A DNA stretch of 10,467 bases, taken from NCBI GenBank assembly GCA_026396495.1, contig JAPLWR010000097.1, positions 2,182 through 12,648 on the forward strand. Direction: 5' to 3'. Below, one piece after another: positions 1 to 7,437 of this stretch. The notes under the pieces were generated by a model, which was not told the DNA's origin, did no database searches, and saw only the letters and a program-made list of their open reading frames with translations. Position 1 is the first letter of the stretch; every line of letters starts with the position of its first letter. This stretch comes from Candidatus Magasanikiibacteriota bacterium (lineage in GTDB: Bacteria > Patescibacteriota > Patescibacteriia > Magasanikbacterales > UBA10003). The translations under genes were made by a program, and so were the position numbers.

Positions 1-1374
1 ACCAAGACCGGTGGCAATCATCACACCAACCTTAGACAGAAGCTTAATTTTTTCTTTTTTCTTTCTAGCTTCAAAAATTTTATTTTGCTTAGCCCACATT
101 TCATCAAAAACTTCTTTAGGATTTCCACCCGATTCTACAAGATCAACAGTGGCATGCCATAAATTAGTTTTAACATAATTTTCAATACTATGACTCATCA
201 CAGCATCTATAACTTTACCAAACATTTGACCCAAGCCTGCAGCAGTACCACTACGTAAAAGTCTAGTAGCAGCATAGGCTCCAATAGTAGAACCCATAGC
301 CACACCTAAAGCAGCACTACCACCAAAAATAGCTCCAGTAAAAAGACCAGTAGTAACTAATACCCTGACGGTCCAATGTTGTTTAATATACCAGTCAAAA
401 CCTTTACGCAAAAATCCTCTTTCTTTAGCTGGCCAATCAACGGCCTTGCTTTTATTTAATTCCGCCTCTTCTTTCAACATTAAACTATTAAAAAGCCGAC
501 CATTAAAATTATTTAACTCCCAAGCTACTTCGTCTGGAGATAAACCAGCTTCTACTAATTCTCTAACCTTTTCTTGAAAAACAGCCCGACCGTATTCTTG
601 TTTGGCTAGTAAATAGGCCTCGCGAGCCACTTCCATTTTAACTTTTGCGTCCATGACTTCTTCAGAGGTAGCTACTGCTTTTTTTCCACCCTTCTTCCAA
701 AAAAATAATTTATTTTTTAAACTATCAACTTTAGCTGTACTTTTTTTGGCGGCTAAATATTCCTTGTATAAAGAAACAAATTCTTGTCGAGCAGTACCTA
801 ATCTAGCATTAGCTACATCTGGGGATTCTCCACCCTGGCTTAGTTCTCTTAATCTTTCAGAGTTATAAACTTCTTTAACTGGTTCTGCCTCCTCTTCTTC
901 CCTTGTGGGTTCTTCTGCTCTCTCTCCCTCTCTTGATGGTTCTTTAAAAGGCTTTTCTTCGAGAGGATTTATAGATCCAAAAATTTCTGGCGGCCTGGGG
1001 AAATCTGGTGATTTAGGAGCTTCATCAACAGGAAAAATATACCAAGCTAAAATCTTTTCCGAAAAAAGAAATTCCTTATTTTCTTTAATTTTATAATATT
1101 GAACACCCCCCTTAACCACATAACCCTCTACGGTTGCTTTATTGGTTGGGCTAGAAGATAAATCCTTTCGATAAATTAATTCTCCGGGATTAAAGACTCC
1201 TCCAGTTGTTTGGAGTGCTTCTGCCGGATTAAAATTTATGACATCACCCAATCCTTCTGATGGTGGTTCTGCTTCCAATCCTAAAATCCTTTCTCTTAAA
1301 AATTTATAAAGAGGATAGTCTTTTTCTTTGACTCGGTCTACAAATTTAGGAAATAAATTATCATCAATTCTCAT
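1..1374 (-). CDS. Hypothetical CPR-type protein with coiled-coil and Gly/Ala-rich membrane segment (C-terminus cut by window edge)
   Basis: The frame stays open from an ATG at 1374 to base 1, giving 458 residues without a stop; the C-terminus lies beyond the left edge. I do not recognise the family. Residues 1-30 look helical. About 60-115 look like a small beta domain (FNPGELIYRK, then VEGYVVKGGVQYYKIKENKE). Residues 116-168 are a Pro/Glu-rich acidic linker. About 170-310 are charged and helical, probably coiled coil. Residues 335-372 are Gly/Ala-rich and hydrophobic (start TVRVLVTTGLF) and suit one long or two short membrane segments; a second hydrophobic stretch begins near 447. There is no signal peptide. 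The start codon lies inside the end of the upstream 643-residue gene, an 11-base overlap that implies translational coupling and a shared role. No clear ribosome binding site precedes it. The coding call is firm; the function is unknown. Confidence 0.85.
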   Translation of the reverse strand, partial: MRIDDNLFPKFVDRVKEKDYPLYKFLRERILGLEAEPPSEGLGDVINFNPAEALQTTGGVFNPGELIYRKDLSSSPTNKATVEGYVVKGGVQYYKIKENKEFLFSEKILAWYIFPVDEAPKSPDFPRPPEIFGSINPLEEKPFKEPSREGERAEEPTREEEEAEPVKEVYNSERLRELSQGGESPDVANARLGTARQEFVSLYKEYLAAKKSTAKVDSLKNKLFFWKKGGKKAVATSEEVMDAKVKMEVAREAYLLAKQEYGRAVFQEKVRELVEAGLSPDEVAWELNNFNGRLFNSLMLKEEAELNKSKAVDWPAKERGFLRKGFDWYIKQHWTVRVLVTTGLFTGAIFGGSAALGVAMGSTIGAYAATRLLRSGTAAGLGQMFGKVIDAVMSHSIENYVKTNLWHATVDLVESGGNPKEVFDEMWAKQNKIFEARKKKEKIKLLSKVGVMIATGLG

Positions 1375-3295
1375 TCTTAATTTCGCCGGTTGTATCTCTA
1401 TATTCTTTCACAGCAGCTGAAAAAGTGTCCCAATAAGTCACTACATCATGTATAAAAGATTCATTAGCTAAAACTCCTGGTGATATTCTTCCATTGCCCG
1501 CTTGCAGGGAATCTAAAATATATTTTTTAAATTTTTCTTCAGGCAATGTTTCTTTTTTGCCGCCTGGTTCAGTACCGCTAGGAACCTCAGGAGTAGCAGG
1601 TCCTGGACCAGCTCCACCTGTTTCTGTGCCAGTAGGCATGCCCTTAGTTGTTTCTACTGGTGGAACATCTGGAGTAGTAGCGCTAGTTGAGGCCTTGCCT
1701 TCTATTTCTTCCATCTGTCTTTTAATAAGAACGGGCAGACCTTCTTTATTGGCTCCCAATCCTAACAACACAGCTGCTAGAGTTAACTCTTCCTCACCTT
1801 CTTTAGAAGACTTTTTTAATAAACTTTTTCTAACTAACAAATCTGCTTTAATTCTTTGAGCAATATCTTCAGTTATTTCTGTATTGGCACCCACAGCTAA
1901 AAAAACCGATTTCTTTTTTTCATCAAAAACTAAAATTCCATCATAACCAGCGGCCAAAGCAGCCATTTGCAGACCTCTTTTTTTATTTGTAGTTCTTTTA
2001 TCTTTAGAAACTTCCTGCCTATGGACTAAAATTTTTCCTAAACCAGGAATAGCCACAGCAAAACCAACTGAGGTAGGCGAAGTCTTAACATCTAAAACAA
2101 AATTATTAGTTTTTGTTTTTTCTCTTCTATCTTCTTCTACAAGATCTCTAAACCCTTGCAAATATGGTTCAGTAGTTTTGTCAATGGGTAAGGTAAAGGC
2201 CTCTTCTAAAGTGTGCTGTTTAAAAAAATCAAATAAAATACTTACACGAACTTCATTTTGATAAGAAGTGGCTAAACCAAAAATTGTATTATAACTGAGT
2301 TGCCAAGACTTTTCCCAAGTTTGACCTGGGGGCAAGGAATAACTATCTACTGCTGTTACAAACTCTGATAATCTATCCAAGGCTGTCCTATCTTCTGGAG
2401 ACAAATGTTTATCCATCCCCTCACGTTTGAATTCTTCGTATAAAATTTGAAAAGCACTAGACTCCCTAGGGGAATCTATACCATGATGATCAATGTAAAA
2501 AGCCACATCATCTATTTCAATACCATGAAGACCTGGAGAAGTATCCATATTGAGGGCTCCTGGTTGAAAAGTACCTGGTGCAACATAAGCGACTTCTTTA
2601 AAAACATAATCTTGTTCTGCCGGTGTCCCCTCTGCAAAACCAAAAACCTGTCTAAAAAGAAATAGGCAGGCATTACCATCTAAGTTGCTGTATTGCTCAT
2701 TTGTTTTTCTATTTTCACCGCCAGTACGCACAGCTAATCTAGGAAACCAATCCATTATTAACTGACGATACTCTGCCAAAGTAATAGGATGACCAGTTTC
2801 CGCTTCTTGTTCCTGAACTGCCTCGTTCACCAAGGCCACTGCTTCTACAGTCAAAACTTCACGAGGAACCTTAGTTGCAATTCCTAAATCTTTGGCTGTG
2901 GCACCCATATCTACAACTGCGGCTTCTTCACCACGTTTAGGTTTTCTTTCTTTGTTTTTTCTCCCCTTTTTCCCTCCTCCACTCTCTTCCTCTTCATCTG
3001 TGGCAATTGTTTCTCTTCCACCTTTCTTCCCTCCCTTAATTTTAGATTCAAAATCAACAATAAATAATTTAGCCGCCTCTTGTCTAGGACCTTGACCCCA
3101 TTTTTCCATTTCCTGTTTCAAAACCCTAATAAAATCAGCCTGGCTTTCATAAAGACCACTATATTTTTTGGCAGTCTTAGGTATACTAAGATCTTTAAAA
3201 ATACCCTCAAATGTTTTATATTCAGAAGATTGTCTAATTCTTTCAGGGTTTTCTTGCCCTAAATCTCTTGAATCTGGTCCTCCAATTGTAGCCAT
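1364..3295 (-). CDS. Large hypothetical protein with a DHH-phosphoesterase-like domain
   Basis: A 643-residue protein. Residues 1-85 are helical and charged. Residues 86-125 are a Gly/Lys/Glu-rich low-complexity linker. Residues 145-480 look globular, and 535-582 are a Pro/Thr/Gly-rich linker before a helical tail. The globular part carries, in order, SNLDGNA (203-209), an Asp at 251 in NMDTSPG, IDHHG (268-272) and VTAVDSY (313-319). The order and spacing match the metal-binding motifs I to IV of the DHH superfamily (RecJ, NrnA, PPX1), which hydrolyse phosphodiester or phosphoanhydride bonds. Residues 395-475 could be a DHHA-like substrate-binding domain (AALAAGYDGILVFDE). This assignment is motif inference; the substrate is unknown and full-length relatives are probably limited to CPR. 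There is no signal peptide or TM segment. A promoter lies directly upstream. The frame ends TGA TGA TAA. The next gene starts inside this one. Confidence 0.85.
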   Translation of the reverse strand: MATIGGPDSRDLGQENPERIRQSSEYKTFEGIFKDLSIPKTAKKYSGLYESQADFIRVLKQEMEKWGQGPRQEAAKLFIVDFESKIKGGKKGGRETIATDEEEESGGGKKGRKNKERKPKRGEEAAVVDMGATAKDLGIATKVPREVLTVEAVALVNEAVQEQEAETGHPITLAEYRQLIMDWFPRLAVRTGGENRKTNEQYSNLDGNACLFLFRQVFGFAEGTPAEQDYVFKEVAYVAPGTFQPGALNMDTSPGLHGIEIDDVAFYIDHHGIDSPRESSAFQILYEEFKREGMDKHLSPEDRTALDRLSEFVTAVDSYSLPPGQTWEKSWQLSYNTIFGLATSYQNEVRVSILFDFFKQHTLEEAFTLPIDKTTEPYLQGFRDLVEEDRREKTKTNNFVLDVKTSPTSVGFAVAIPGLGKILVHRQEVSKDKRTTNKKRGLQMAALAAGYDGILVFDEKKKSVFLAVGANTEITEDIAQRIKADLLVRKSLLKKSSKEGEEELTLAAVLLGLGANKEGLPVLIKRQMEEIEGKASTSATTPDVPPVETTKGMPTGTETGGAGPGPATPEVPSGTEPGGKKETLPEEKFKKYILDSLQAGNGRISPGVLANESFIHDVVTYWDTFSAAVKEYRDTTGEIKNEN

Positions 3296-3321
3296 AGATT
3301 TTTAATTTAATTAAACATCAA

Positions 3322-3350
3322 ATAATAGCACAAATTTGGCTTTTTGTCAA
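3322..3350 (-). promoter_or_regulatory. Sigma70-type promoter for the DHH-like gene
   Basis: On the minus strand, TTGACA (3350-3345) is followed after exactly 17 bases by TATTAT (3327-3322). The -35 box is a perfect consensus and the -10 box differs at one position. The expected transcript start is near 3315, leaving an AT-rich leader of about 20 nt before the ATG at 3295. The promoter sits in the only long gap (73 bases) between minus-strand genes left of 6300, so the DHH-like pair is probably its own transcription unit. Confidence 0.8.
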
Positions 3351-3368
3351 TGCCCAAGCCCAACCAAA

Positions 3369-3698
3369 CTACACTCCTTTTTTAACAGCCAACATTAAAT
3401 CTGTGGCTTCCTTTTTAAACCCTACCACTTCTTCCATTACTAAATCATCAAAATTAGATATTTTGGAACGCAAAAAAGTAAGCATTACTTCTGGATCATT
3501 CTTTTTTTCTTCTAAAAGTTTGTCTAATTCAGTTTTAGCCTCTTCACTTAATTCTTCAATCATGCGCATCATCACCCTTTGAAAAATTATATCGCCTATT
3601 TTTTTCAAAGTTTCTTGTTGTTCTTCTGGCGGCATTTTATCTAATCCAATTTCTGCGCTTACGTCTTTCATTAATAAAGATAAATTACTATTATTCAT
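3369..3698 (-). CDS. Small helical protein of unknown function, typical of CPR genomes
   Basis: A 109-residue protein with no signal peptide or TM segment, predicted to be almost entirely alpha-helical and acidic. Residues 15-65 carry a pattern I associate with a small CPR family of unknown function (possibly Pfam DUF5663, from memory): a GLDKMPPEEQ turn, then KIGDIIFQRVMMRMIEELSE, then ELDKLLEEK. A second helical block covers about 68-109. It begins 6 bases after the Wzz-like gene, so it is very likely co-transcribed with the membrane cluster and is its last gene. The stop is TAG. There is no Shine-Dalgarno; the leader is AT-rich. The short, amphipathic, soluble sequence suits an adaptor or regulatory subunit, but that is a guess. 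The coding call is well supported by operon position and regular composition. Confidence 0.8.
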   Translation of the reverse strand: MNNSNLSLLMKDVSAEIGLDKMPPEEQQETLKKIGDIIFQRVMMRMIEELSEEAKTELDKLLEEKKNDPEVMLTFLRSKISNFDDLVMEEVVGFKKEATDLMLAVKKGV

Positions 3699-3704
3699 AA
3701 AATT

Positions 3705-4310
3705 TTATTCATATTTAAATAAAACATAAGCCGCGCCCAAAAGACCACCCACTACCGCGCCCAAGACTCCCAACATTAAAAAATTAGGACGGGCAAAAAA
3801 CCGAGAAGCCAAAGGGGTGTCTACAATTTTAATTTGACCAAAATTAGAAGGTAGATAATCAAAACCTTGATTAGACAAGACGAAGGAAATAGCACTGTCC
3901 CAATTAACAGCTTGATCTTTATCTTTGTTATAAACTTTAATATTAAAGAAACCAGTGCCAGGAACAACTTCCGTGATAACTTCTTTAGCCCAAGCATTGC
4001 GACGATTATTTTCTGAGAGATTGCTAAAAATTGTAGGATCAAAACCAAATTGTTGTTGGGTCTTGGTTACACGATCAAAAAAAGATGAAGTGTGAACTAC
4101 CTGAGCCAAGTTTTCACTAATTCTTTCAGCCGATTTTATAGCAGTGTAAGGATCCACCCCTAAAGAAGAAGAGGGAATAACCAAAAGTCTAGAAGTGGCA
4201 CTATATTCCCAAGGTAAAAAAATACTAGCAATTAAAAATATTGCCAAACCCACCGCTGCACTTAACACTATTTTTTTCCTATGAAAAAGAAAAAGAGTAG
4301 AATAATTCAT
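3705..4310 (-). CDS. Wzz/chain-length-determinant-like two-TM membrane protein
   Basis: A 201-residue protein with the topology of polysaccharide co-polymerases (Wzz, YveK/CapA type). It has a short cytoplasmic N-terminus, TM1 at about 13-33, an extracytoplasmic domain starting EYSATSRLLV, and a Pro-containing segment (VDTPLASRFFARPNF) leading into a Gly-rich TM2 at about 177-197. These proteins set polysaccharide length or organise export at the membrane. At 201 residues it is much shorter than enterobacterial Wzz (about 325) and lacks most of the coiled-coil region; there is no attached tyrosine-kinase domain. I chose the ATG at 4310; an in-frame TTG at 4319 would add three residues, and neither has a Shine-Dalgarno. 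It lies between the HtrA-like gene and the small helical gene, pointing to an envelope role. Family assignment is moderate; the exact substrate is unknown. Confidence 0.8.
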   Translation of the reverse strand: MNYSTLFLFHRKKIVLSAAVGLAIFLIASIFLPWEYSATSRLLVIPSSSLGVDPYTAIKSAERISENLAQVVHTSSFFDRVTKTQQQFGFDPTIFSNLSENNRRNAWAKEVITEVVPGTGFFNIKVYNKDKDQAVNWDSAISFVLSNQGFDYLPSNFGQIKIVDTPLASRFFARPNFLMLGVLGAVVGGLLGAAYVLFKYE

Positions 4311-4333
4311 AGATGACAAAAATTATTGATTAT

Positions 4334-5536
4334 TTATATTTTTAATAAATTAACTTCTAAGTTTTTTTCTGCACCGGCTCTCTCATATTTAATTTTTAAT
4401 TTATCACCTGGAGAATAATCTAAGAGAATTTCTGGCAAAGAACGTAGAGGAGAAATCACTTCGTCATTGATACTGGTAACAATATCTCCTAATTGTAAAC
4501 CAAGTTTAAGCAGAGGGCTTTTTTTATCTACAAATAAAGCCCCACTAACTGGATTAGTAGACAAAACAATACCGTATTTCAAAGAGTTTTGCATTTTAGA
4601 ACCCACTAAATTATTTACTTCTTGATAATGTAAACCTAAATAAGACCGACTAATTTCACTTTTATCCAAAACTTTTTTTAAAGCACTACTGATGACAGGA
4701 GACTTTAAAAACAAACTAAAATTATTTCCTGGCTCAGATACACCCAGAACCATACCAACTACCTCACCTCGCAAATCAATCAAAGCGGAGCCACCTTCTT
4801 TTTTGGAGTATAAATCTTCTAGTAAACCAAACCGATAAATTTTTTCCGAATCAAAATAATAATCACTCCTGGTTTTAGGCGACCAAAAATCATTAGCTAA
4901 AACCTTGGTTTGCAAAATACCAGTATCTAAAAATGGCAACCATACATCTAAATCTGCATAAATATCTTCCTCATAAGCAAAGGGTAAATTACCTCCGCCA
5001 TCCCCTTCCATTTTTACAATAGCCAAGTCAGATATTGGATCATTATAAACTGTACCAAAACGGAAAACTTTTCTCTCGCTATTAACAGCTATTAAATCTT
5101 TTTTATTAAATCTTTCAAAAATATTTTTGACAGTGGCGGCATAGCCGTTAGAAGTTAGAAAAAAACCACTACCAACCTTAGCATTAACATCAATTAAACT
5201 GTCTTTACTCAAAGCAGAGGCGGGATAAATTTCAAAAGCCACTGACAAAGCTTTATTATTTAAATTATCTCTACTTAAATTTTTGGATTCAGTACGGTTA
5301 ACTGTAACAGTAGACTTCCAAGCCCCACCTTCCCCCCACAACCAATTATCAAAAAAACGAGAATTAACAATCATGCCACCCACAATACCAGAAGCAAAAC
5401 CAAAAACCACGGCTAAAATAAATAATTTTAAAAACCAGTTTTCGCGTTCAATAGCCTCCCCACCTTTTAAACGCACTTCTTTAGGTAAATGGGGAGCCAC
5501 CTTTTTTTCTTCTTTTTTATTTTTTTTAAATAACAT
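4334..5536 (-). CDS. Membrane-anchored HtrA/DegP-like protein with PDZ domain, predicted protease-dead
   Basis: A 400-residue protein: charged cytoplasmic N-terminus (1-33), one TM anchor (about 34-58), a trypsin-like domain (about 95-290) and a PDZ domain (about 297-398, with YLGLHYQEV and LGLQLGDIVTSIND). HtrA proteins are envelope quality-control proteases using His-Asp-Ser. Here the fold signatures remain but the triad does not. GSGFFLTSNGYAATVKNIF (122-140) aligns with the family GSGFIISxDGYIxTNNHVV, putting Asn138 where His belongs. NDPISDLAIVKM keeps the Asp (D170). KKEGGSALID (245-254) replaces GNSGGPLVN, putting Gly248 at the Ser position. It is therefore probably a pseudoprotease that binds substrates or partners outside the membrane. 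The frame is intact with normal codon use, so this is a diverged functional gene. It starts 8 bases after the polytopic membrane gene and 23 bases before the Wzz-like gene. Confidence 0.9.
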   Translation of the reverse strand: MLFKKNKKEEKKVAPHLPKEVRLKGGEAIERENWFLKLFILAVVFGFASGIVGGMIVNSRFFDNWLWGEGGAWKSTVTVNRTESKNLSRDNLNNKALSVAFEIYPASALSKDSLIDVNAKVGSGFFLTSNGYAATVKNIFERFNKKDLIAVNSERKVFRFGTVYNDPISDLAIVKMEGDGGGNLPFAYEEDIYADLDVWLPFLDTGILQTKVLANDFWSPKTRSDYYFDSEKIYRFGLLEDLYSKKEGGSALIDLRGEVVGMVLGVSEPGNNFSLFLKSPVISSALKKVLDKSEISRSYLGLHYQEVNNLVGSKMQNSLKYGIVLSTNPVSGALFVDKKSPLLKLGLQLGDIVTSINDEVISPLRSLPEILLDYSPGDKLKIKYERAGAEKNLEVNLLKI

Positions 5537-5544
5537 AGTAATAA

Positions 5545-6309
5545 TTAAATCCAGCGAGCTAATAATAAAATTATAATAATTAAAATGAAGGCAACCAAGG
5601 TAGAAAGATAAATTTTAATTTTTTTCTTGTGTTCCTGATTAAACTCTATCAAAATTTTAGAAAATAACCACCAACAAATAGTTAAAACTAAACTCTTAAC
5701 TAAAAACCCCACCGGTAAAAAATCTAGAGCCCAAAACATTTCAGCAATTACTAGAGAAACAACCCACAGTCTAGCAAAAGAAAAATCGCGCCCCCAAACA
5801 TTGTAAAAAAGATTGTAGCTTGTTTCTAAAGCCACAAAAGAAATTAAAATTACAAAAATCCATAAAATCTTACTGAGAAAAATCAACCAACCAAAAAATC
5901 CAGCGGCCAAGAGAAAGAAAGCTAAAACAGGAAAAATTTCATTTAACACCGTCAGATTACCTAAATAAAATTCTTTTTTCTCTCGCAAAAAGAGGCAAGC
6001 ATAAAAAATTTCTAAAAAAAGCAAAAAAGTAGAAACAAAAATAAGTACTTGTCTAAAAATTGGCCTATCTAAAAAAATAAAGGTTAAAAAAGTGCCAAGT
6101 AAAAATAAAAAGGAACTAAGCCAAAAAATTTTAAAATCTTTATGTTTTTCTTTTAACCAAATATGATGCAACCACCACAAAGAAATTAAAGCCAAAAATA
6201 ACGCCGCTAAACCCCAATATAACATTTGCCCAGGAAATTTGTTGGCTAATTCTAAACCAAGCCAAAAAAGGGCTGGAGTTAGAAAAGGCAAAATTCTTTT
6301 TAAAAACAT
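5545..6309 (-). CDS. Polytopic integral membrane protein of unknown function
   Basis: A 254-residue, very hydrophobic protein rich in Phe, Leu, Ile and Trp. Hydrophobic segments lie at roughly 4-22, 29-50, 60-80, 86-108, 124-143, 147-168, 180-199, 201-220 and 232-251, which suggests eight or nine TM helices. Loops are short and often basic (WLKEKHKDFK, EHKKKIKIY). I recognise no family motif; charged residues in or near the helices include E100, E124 and E162. The ATG follows the permease stop by 3 bases and the stop precedes the HtrA-like ATG by 8 bases, so it belongs firmly to the membrane operon. A conserved membrane partner of the HtrA-like and Wzz-like proteins is plausible but is only inferred from neighbourhood. 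No Shine-Dalgarno is present. Confidence 0.8.
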   Translation of the reverse strand: MFLKRILPFLTPALFWLGLELANKFPGQMLYWGLAALFLALISLWWLHHIWLKEKHKDFKIFWLSSFLFLLGTFLTFIFLDRPIFRQVLIFVSTFLLFLEIFYACLFLREKKEFYLGNLTVLNEIFPVLAFFLLAAGFFGWLIFLSKILWIFVILISFVALETSYNLFYNVWGRDFSFARLWVVSLVIAEMFWALDFLPVGFLVKSLVLTICWWLFSKILIEFNQEHKKKIKIYLSTLVAFILIIIILLLARWI

Positions 6310-6312
6310 AAT

Positions 6313-7353
6313 TTATTTTGACTCTTTTTTGGCACGCCAATTAAAAACTTCTACACAAACTACACTAACTACAGCCATTAAAGGAATGGCAATGACAGCC
6401 CCAGTAACACCTAATAACCTATAACCGATTAATAAAGAAAGTATGCTGACAATGGGATCTATGCCTACAGCTTTTTTCATCACTTTGGGCACCAAAAAAT
6501 TATTTTCTACCTGTTGGATTACAATAAAAACTAATAAAGCCAACAGACCCATGAACCAATCACCTGTTTGCAAAACTATCAAAACAACGGAGGCAACAGC
6601 AGAAAAAATTGGTCCGGCATAAGGAACGGTTTCGAATAATCCAGATAAAACACCCAAAAGCAGGGCATAAGGAGCGCCAATAATTAAAAGACCAATATAA
6701 GACATGGCACCAACAATCAAATCCAAAAATAATTGTCCACGTAACCAAAAAGATAATTTTTCTTTAGTCTTGGACCAAAGGACACCAAAATAAGGACGAT
6801 ATTCTACTGGAGTAAAATAACGCACTAATTTTTTAAAATTCTCTTCCTCAGCTACAATATAAAAAGTCATAACTAAAATTAAAATAAAAGAAGCTAGACC
6901 TTCAAACACGCCAAAAATTGAACCGACAAATTTTTGGGCAGTGAGAACACCAGTTTGTAAAGTTCCGGGAATCATTTTGGACAAAGGTTCCCAAAAACCA
7001 TAATGCAGGCCCAAATTCTTAAACCAAGCTAAAAGGTCCATAGCCTTACCAGCATAAACATCATAATTACCTACCAATTGAGAAACCTGTTCAATAATTG
7101 GAGGAACTAATAATGCCACTACCCCCACAAATATACCGATGGCAACAACATAAACCAAAAAAACCGATAACCCACGAGGAATTTTTTTCTTTTCTGCCCA
7201 GTCAGCCAAAGGCATTATTAAAGCAGCTAAAAGTAAGGCAATAAAAAATAAAAGCAAAATATCCCAAATTAAAAAAACTAAACCCACAAGAACCAAAACT
7301 AACAAAGCTTTTAAAAAAGAAGAGGTGCTAATAACCATCATTTTTTTCTCCAT
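6313..7353 (-). CDS. AI-2E family (PerM/YdgG-type) permease
   Basis: A 346-residue inner-membrane protein of the AI-2E/PerM family. Hydrophobic segments lie at about 12-30, 31-50, 60-85, 150-170, 205-228, 229-262, 265-283 and 298-335. A soluble stretch (about 87-147) precedes the C-terminal half, as is usual. Family motifs are visible: FETVPYAGPIFSAV (240-252), QQVENNFLVPKVM (280-292) and the GVTGAVIAIPLMAV tail (315-328). Some members export autoinducer-2 or act as Na+/H+ antiporters; in CPR the substrate is unknown and quorum sensing should not be assumed. I chose the ATG at 7353. An in-frame ATG at 7431 would lie upstream of the consensus -10 box (7388-7393), so that longer start could not be translated from this promoter, and the 26 extra residues look unlike a family N-terminus. 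It is the first gene of the membrane operon. Confidence 0.9.
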   Translation of the reverse strand: MEKKMMVISTSSFLKALLVLVLVGLVFLIWDILLLFFIALLLAALIMPLADWAEKKKIPRGLSVFLVYVVAIGIFVGVVALLVPPIIEQVSQLVGNYDVYAGKAMDLLAWFKNLGLHYGFWEPLSKMIPGTLQTGVLTAQKFVGSIFGVFEGLASFILILVMTFYIVAEEENFKKLVRYFTPVEYRPYFGVLWSKTKEKLSFWLRGQLFLDLIVGAMSYIGLLIIGAPYALLLGVLSGLFETVPYAGPIFSAVASVVLIVLQTGDWFMGLLALLVFIVIQQVENNFLVPKVMKKAVGIDPIVSILSLLIGYRLLGVTGAVIAIPLMAVVSVVCVEVFNWRAKKESK

Positions 7354-7387
7354 ATAATCTAGAAATTTTAAGATTAAACTTATCTCT

Positions 7388-7416
7388 ATTATACAGTCCT
7401 TGAAAAATAAGGTCAA
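7388..7416 (-). promoter_or_regulatory. Sigma70-type promoter for the permease and membrane operon
   Basis: On the minus strand, TTGACC (7416-7411) is followed after 17 bases by a perfect TATAAT (7393-7388). The transcript should start near 7381, about 28 nt before the ATG at 7353. This placement decides the permease start. The -35 box lies inside the spacer of the smpB promoter on the opposite strand. Confidence 0.85.
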
Positions 7417-7428
7417 CAAGAGTATAAT
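7400..7428 (+). promoter_or_regulatory. Sigma70-type promoter for smpB and the translation cluster; nearly leaderless
   Basis: TTGAAA (7400-7405) is followed after 17 bases by TATAAT (7423-7428). The expected transcription start is about 7434-7437 and the smpB ATG is at 7438, so the mRNA would have a leader of zero to a few nucleotides. The promoter is interlocked with the divergent permease promoter: both -35 boxes lie within 7400-7416, so two polymerases could hardly bind at once. Confidence 0.8.
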
Positions 7429-7437
7429 CAAAATAAT

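Noticed and set aside
653..1096. Plus-strand open frames in the left region, rich in Ser, Phe and Leu
   Set aside because: They are antisense shadows of the minus-strand 458-residue frame, with no promoter and no recognisable domains.
1358..1366. TGA stop as evidence on the genetic code
   Set aside because: The frame ends TGA TGA TAA, so this stop alone would not exclude TGA=Gly; the lack of in-frame TGA elsewhere is the better evidence for the standard bacterial code.
3336..3363. Possible terminator after the small helical gene (TTGGGCTT/AAGCCAA on minus)
   Set aside because: The stem has a bulge, a 12-base loop and no T run; it overlaps the -35 region of the next promoter and is too weak to call.
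7354..7431. Longer permease start at ATG 7431
   Set aside because: It lies upstream of the consensus -10 box for the minus strand, and the added residues do not resemble the family. The ATG at 7353 fits the promoter.
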